From Microlunatus sagamiharensis (GTDB lineage: Bacteria; Actinomycetota; Actinomycetes; Propionibacteriales; Propionibacteriaceae), in NCBI RefSeq assembly GCF_900105785.1, contig NZ_LT629799.1, forward strand, positions 3,348,001 through 3,412,000: 64,000 bases of DNA, written 5' to 3'. The first letter of the stretch is position 1; each line of letters starts with the position of its first letter. Below the pieces are notes generated by a model. It worked only from the letters and a program-made list of their open reading frames with translations. It ran no database searches and was not told the origin of the DNA. The position numbers and the translations under genes were made by a program. Of the stretch, positions 62,161 through 64,000 are shown piece after piece.

Positions 62161-62840
62161 CAGGAGACCTTCTGGGGCGGAGCGAGGCGGACGAGCAGGG
62201 CGTCGGGGTGGGCCGAGCGTGGTTCGGTCGTCGTGGCGAGGACGGCGGGACCGGTGGCGGCGAGCCGGACGAGCCCGTCGAGCAGGCGCCGCTGGTCGGT
62301 GAGGTCGAGGTCGGCGTCGAGGTCGTCGAGCACGACGAGCTCGGCCGGGCGCACGAGGGCGAGCGCGACGCAGAGGCCGGCCACCTCGTACGCGGGCAGC
62401 TGCTCGACGAGCGCGCCGCGGTCGAGCCGGACGTCGAGGAGCTCCTCGGCGGCGGCGAAGGCCCGGTCGGCGGCGGCCGGACGGACGCCGTCCAGAAGAG
62501 CACGTTCGGCGACGGACTGCGCCACGCTGAGCCGCGCCTCCGGCACCACGAACGTCGACGCCCGGGCCACCGCGCTCGCGCGGCGCAGGTTCTTCAGGTC
62601 GCGGCCGGACCGGACGGGGCGGCCCTGGCGGCGCAGGCTCCCGGTGGTGCCGCGCATCCGTCCGCACAGCGCGAGCAGCAGGCTCGAGCGCCCGGTGCCG
62701 GAGGTGCCGACGAGCAGCGTCGCCCGGGCGGGGAGGACGGCCAGGGAGACGTCGGTGAACACCGGGCCCTCCGGCCCGACCAGGCTCAGACCCTCGGCCT
62801 CGACGACGGGCACGGGCGCCTGCTCGGGAGCGGCGCTCAC
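62160..62840 (-). CDS. Degenerate ABC ATPase-like protein
   Basis: 226-aa protein with the ABC nucleotide-binding fold but altered motifs. Walker A is GTSGTGRSSLLL with R51 in place of the invariant Lys. The signature LSGGQ is replaced by LPAYEVAGLCVALALVRPAE. Walker B is LVVLDDLDADLDL with Asp-Asp instead of Asp-Glu. It may bind but not turn over ATP. The GTG start overlaps the TetR stop by four bases. Probably the partner of the YhgE-type membrane protein. Confidence 0.85.
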   Translation of the reverse strand: MSAAPEQAPVPVVEAEGLSLVGPEGPVFTDVSLAVLPARATLLVGTSGTGRSSLLLALCGRMRGTTGSLRRQGRPVRSGRDLKNLRRASAVARASTFVVPEARLSVAQSVAERALLDGVRPAAADRAFAAAEELLDVRLDRGALVEQLPAYEVAGLCVALALVRPAELVVLDDLDADLDLTDQRRLLDGLVRLAATGPAVLATTTEPRSAHPDALLVRLAPPQKVS

Positions 62841-63451
62841 GCGAGGATCCCGTCGAGGACGTGGGCGAAGAGGGCCTCGGCGAGCGGGCGCGGCATCGCC
62901 TCGGGCGCGGCGACCCCCTCGACGGAGAGACCCTGCACGCAGGTCAGCAGGAGGGCCGCGGCGACCTCGAGGTCGAGCCCCTCGCGCAGCGGGACCTGCT
63001 CGGCGGCGGAGCGGAGGGCCTCGACGAGCTGCGCGCGCTGCGCGAGCCGGAGCTCGGCGTACACGGCGGCGAGCTCGGGCTGCTGCGTCGCGACCGTCCG
63101 GAACTCGGCGAGCAGCACCGGCCACCGCTCGCCGCGCAGGACGCTGTCGGCGAGCGCGTGGGCCATCGCCCGCGTACGCGGCTCGCCGGGCGTCGAGGCG
63201 GCCGCGCCCAGCGTCTCGGCCACGGCCCCGACGACGGTCTCGGCGAAGTACTGCTGCACCGCGGCCACGAAGAGCTCGGGCTTGCCGCCGAAGTTGGAGT
63301 AGACCGCGCCCTTGGTGAAGCCCGCCCGGGCGGCGACCTGCGCGACCGAGGTGCCGGCGTACCCGCGCTCGACGAACTCCTCCCCCGCCGCGGCGAGGAT
63401 CTGGTCGCGGACGTCGGCCCGCAGCGGCCGGACACGCGTGCTCGTGGTCAT
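62837..63451 (-). CDS. TetR-family transcriptional regulator
   Basis: 204-aa repressor. The N-terminal helix-turn-helix covers about residues 12-58 (RDQILAAAGEEFVERGYAGT, then QVAARAGFTKGAVYSNFGGK), and the helical ligand domain follows. It is first of the three-gene operon with the ATPase-like and YhgE-type genes. Two palindromic operators lie just upstream, so it likely represses itself and the exporter. Confidence 0.93.
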   Translation of the reverse strand: MTTSTRVRPLRADVRDQILAAAGEEFVERGYAGTSVAQVAARAGFTKGAVYSNFGGKPELFVAAVQQYFAETVVGAVAETLGAAASTPGEPRTRAMAHALADSVLRGERWPVLLAEFRTVATQQPELAAVYAELRLAQRAQLVEALRSAAEQVPLREGLDLEVAAALLLTCVQGLSVEGVAAPEAMPRPLAEALFAHVLDGILA

Positions 63452-63463
63452 GGCGACTCCCTT

Positions 63464-63480
63464 CGATACCTAGGGTATCG
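63464..63480. promoter_or_regulatory. TetR operator 1
   Basis: CGATACC-TAG-GGTATCG is a perfect 7-bp dyad 13 bases upstream of the TetR start. A related site lies 32 bp further away. Confidence 0.75.
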
Positions 63481-63495
63481 AGCAGGAGCCGGTTT

Positions 63496-63512
63496 CAGTA
63501 CCCCGGGTATCG
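63496..63512. promoter_or_regulatory. TetR operator 2
   Basis: CAGTACC-CCG-GGTATCG has one perfect half matching operator 1 and one imperfect half. Start-to-start spacing from operator 1 is 32 bp, about three helical turns. Confidence 0.6.
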
Positions 63513-63563
63513 AGTGATCTCGGGCACGTCGTTCCCGGCTCCCAGGGAGCCCCCTCCCCCGAA

Positions 63564-63628
63564 CCGCCGAGCGGTAGGTTGCGGCGCGCTTTCGGGGTGA
63601 GAAGGCGCGGCAACCTACCGCTCGGCGG
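63564..63628. repeat. REP-like hairpin, same family as the 14.1-kb cluster
   Basis: Two inverted copies (63564-63582 and 63610-63628) of the core CCGCAACCTACCGCTCGGC family, 19-bp perfect arms with a 27-base loop. It lies in the gap between the TetR and PNPOx-type genes. Confidence 0.88.
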
Positions 63629-63655
63629 AGGAAGGGCTGGGTCAGCCGAGCAGCG

Positions 63656-64000
63656 TCAGAGGTCGAGCTTCTTGACCTCGGCGCCGTCGAACGGCTCGCC
63701 GGTCGCCTTGGACTTCACGAAGCTGAAGATCGTCGCGACGCGGCCACCGGGGGTGTCCCAGTACTCCGCGGAGTCGCTCTCGACGTGCAGCAGCGCGACG
63801 TCCTCGCTCTCGGGGCCCTGGGGGAGCCAGGCCTCGACGCCGGCGTTCCAGAGCTGCTTCTTCTTGGCCACGTCGTCGACCAGGCGGGCGACGCCGCTGA
63901 TCGACACCCACGTGTCGGCCGAGCTGAGCGCGACGCCGACGTGCGGGTTCGCCGCGACGTTGCGCACGATGTTGGAGTCGCGCTCGGTGAAGAAGTAGAG
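63656..64000 (-). CDS. Pyridoxamine 5'-phosphate oxidase-like (general stress) protein, 5' end outside window
   Basis: C-terminal about 115 residues of a split-barrel flavin- or F420-binding protein. The visible part reads LYFFTERDSNIVRNVAANPH, VGVALSSADTWVSISGVARL and WNAGVEAWLPQGPESEDVAL, typical of the general stress protein 26 (PNPOx-like) family. The stop is TGA at 63656-63658. The start lies beyond the window, so full length is unknown. Confidence 0.85.
   Translation of the reverse strand, partial: LYFFTERDSNIVRNVAANPHVGVALSSADTWVSISGVARLVDDVAKKKQLWNAGVEAWLPQGPESEDVALLHVESDSAEYWDTPGGRVATIFSFVKSKATGEPFDGAEVKKLDL

Overview
The window is very GC-rich DNA with a strong G/C preference at third codon positions and about 55 protein genes on both strands. 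No rRNA, tRNA or CRISPR array was seen. It reads as the chromosome of a high-GC actinomycete, probably of the Nocardioidaceae/Propionibacteriales type. Supporting signs are the dnaK-grpE-dnaJ-hspR operon with HAIR operators, an IdeR/DmdR-type iron box, a PhoP-like two-component pair, stand-alone LigD-type polymerases and an actinobacterial dCTP deaminase. The taxon is an inference.

Layout. 1-4.7 kb is a sugar locus: ABC permease (cut by the window edge), a broken solute-binding lipoprotein and a secreted GH76 mannanase, facing a LacI regulator across two copies of a LacI-type operator. 4.8-8.2 kb holds a DUF2786 protein, a flavin-dependent oxidoreductase and a LigD-type polymerase. 8.4-12.8 kb is the hspR-dnaJ-grpE-dnaK heat-shock operon. 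13-18.6 kb holds DoxX, an ECF sigma factor, a PhoP-like regulator with its kinase, and an ABC exporter. 18.8-22.7 kb is a lipid-linked sugar transfer module (GT-C transferase, GT2-GtrA fusion, GtrA). 22.7-28.6 kb has a second LigD-type polymerase, SDR and LysR genes, an uncharacterised gene, a tandem-duplicated HAD phosphatase and a 2H phosphoesterase. 28.7-32.6 kb is an osmoprotectant ABC operon. 32.8-38.6 kb holds a membrane Fe-S oxidoreductase, a His-rich peptide and a zinc uptake/Zur operon.

38.6-50.4 kb looks accessory. Decayed, less GC-rich stretches flank an ECF sigma/GerMN protein pair and a cassette of redox enzymes (quinone reductase, three SDRs, aldo-keto reductase, PLP dehydratase) around an XRE/MmyB-type regulator. 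50.4-64 kb returns to compact genes: dCTP deaminase, an OhrR-like regulator, a SipW peptidase with two putative cargo proteins, two FHA proteins, an interrupted methyltransferase, an iron-regulated siderophore-interacting protein, an rRNA-type methyltransferase, a YhgE/Pip-type export module under a TetR regulator, and a partial PNPOx-fold protein.

Two themes run across the window. Many gene boundaries carry long inverted repeats, including a REP-like family with copies near 14.1 kb and 63.6 kb. Several genes are interrupted by an in-frame TGA or a one-base deletion in a G run (solute-binding protein, small membrane protein, methyltransferase), which is either real decay or sequence error.
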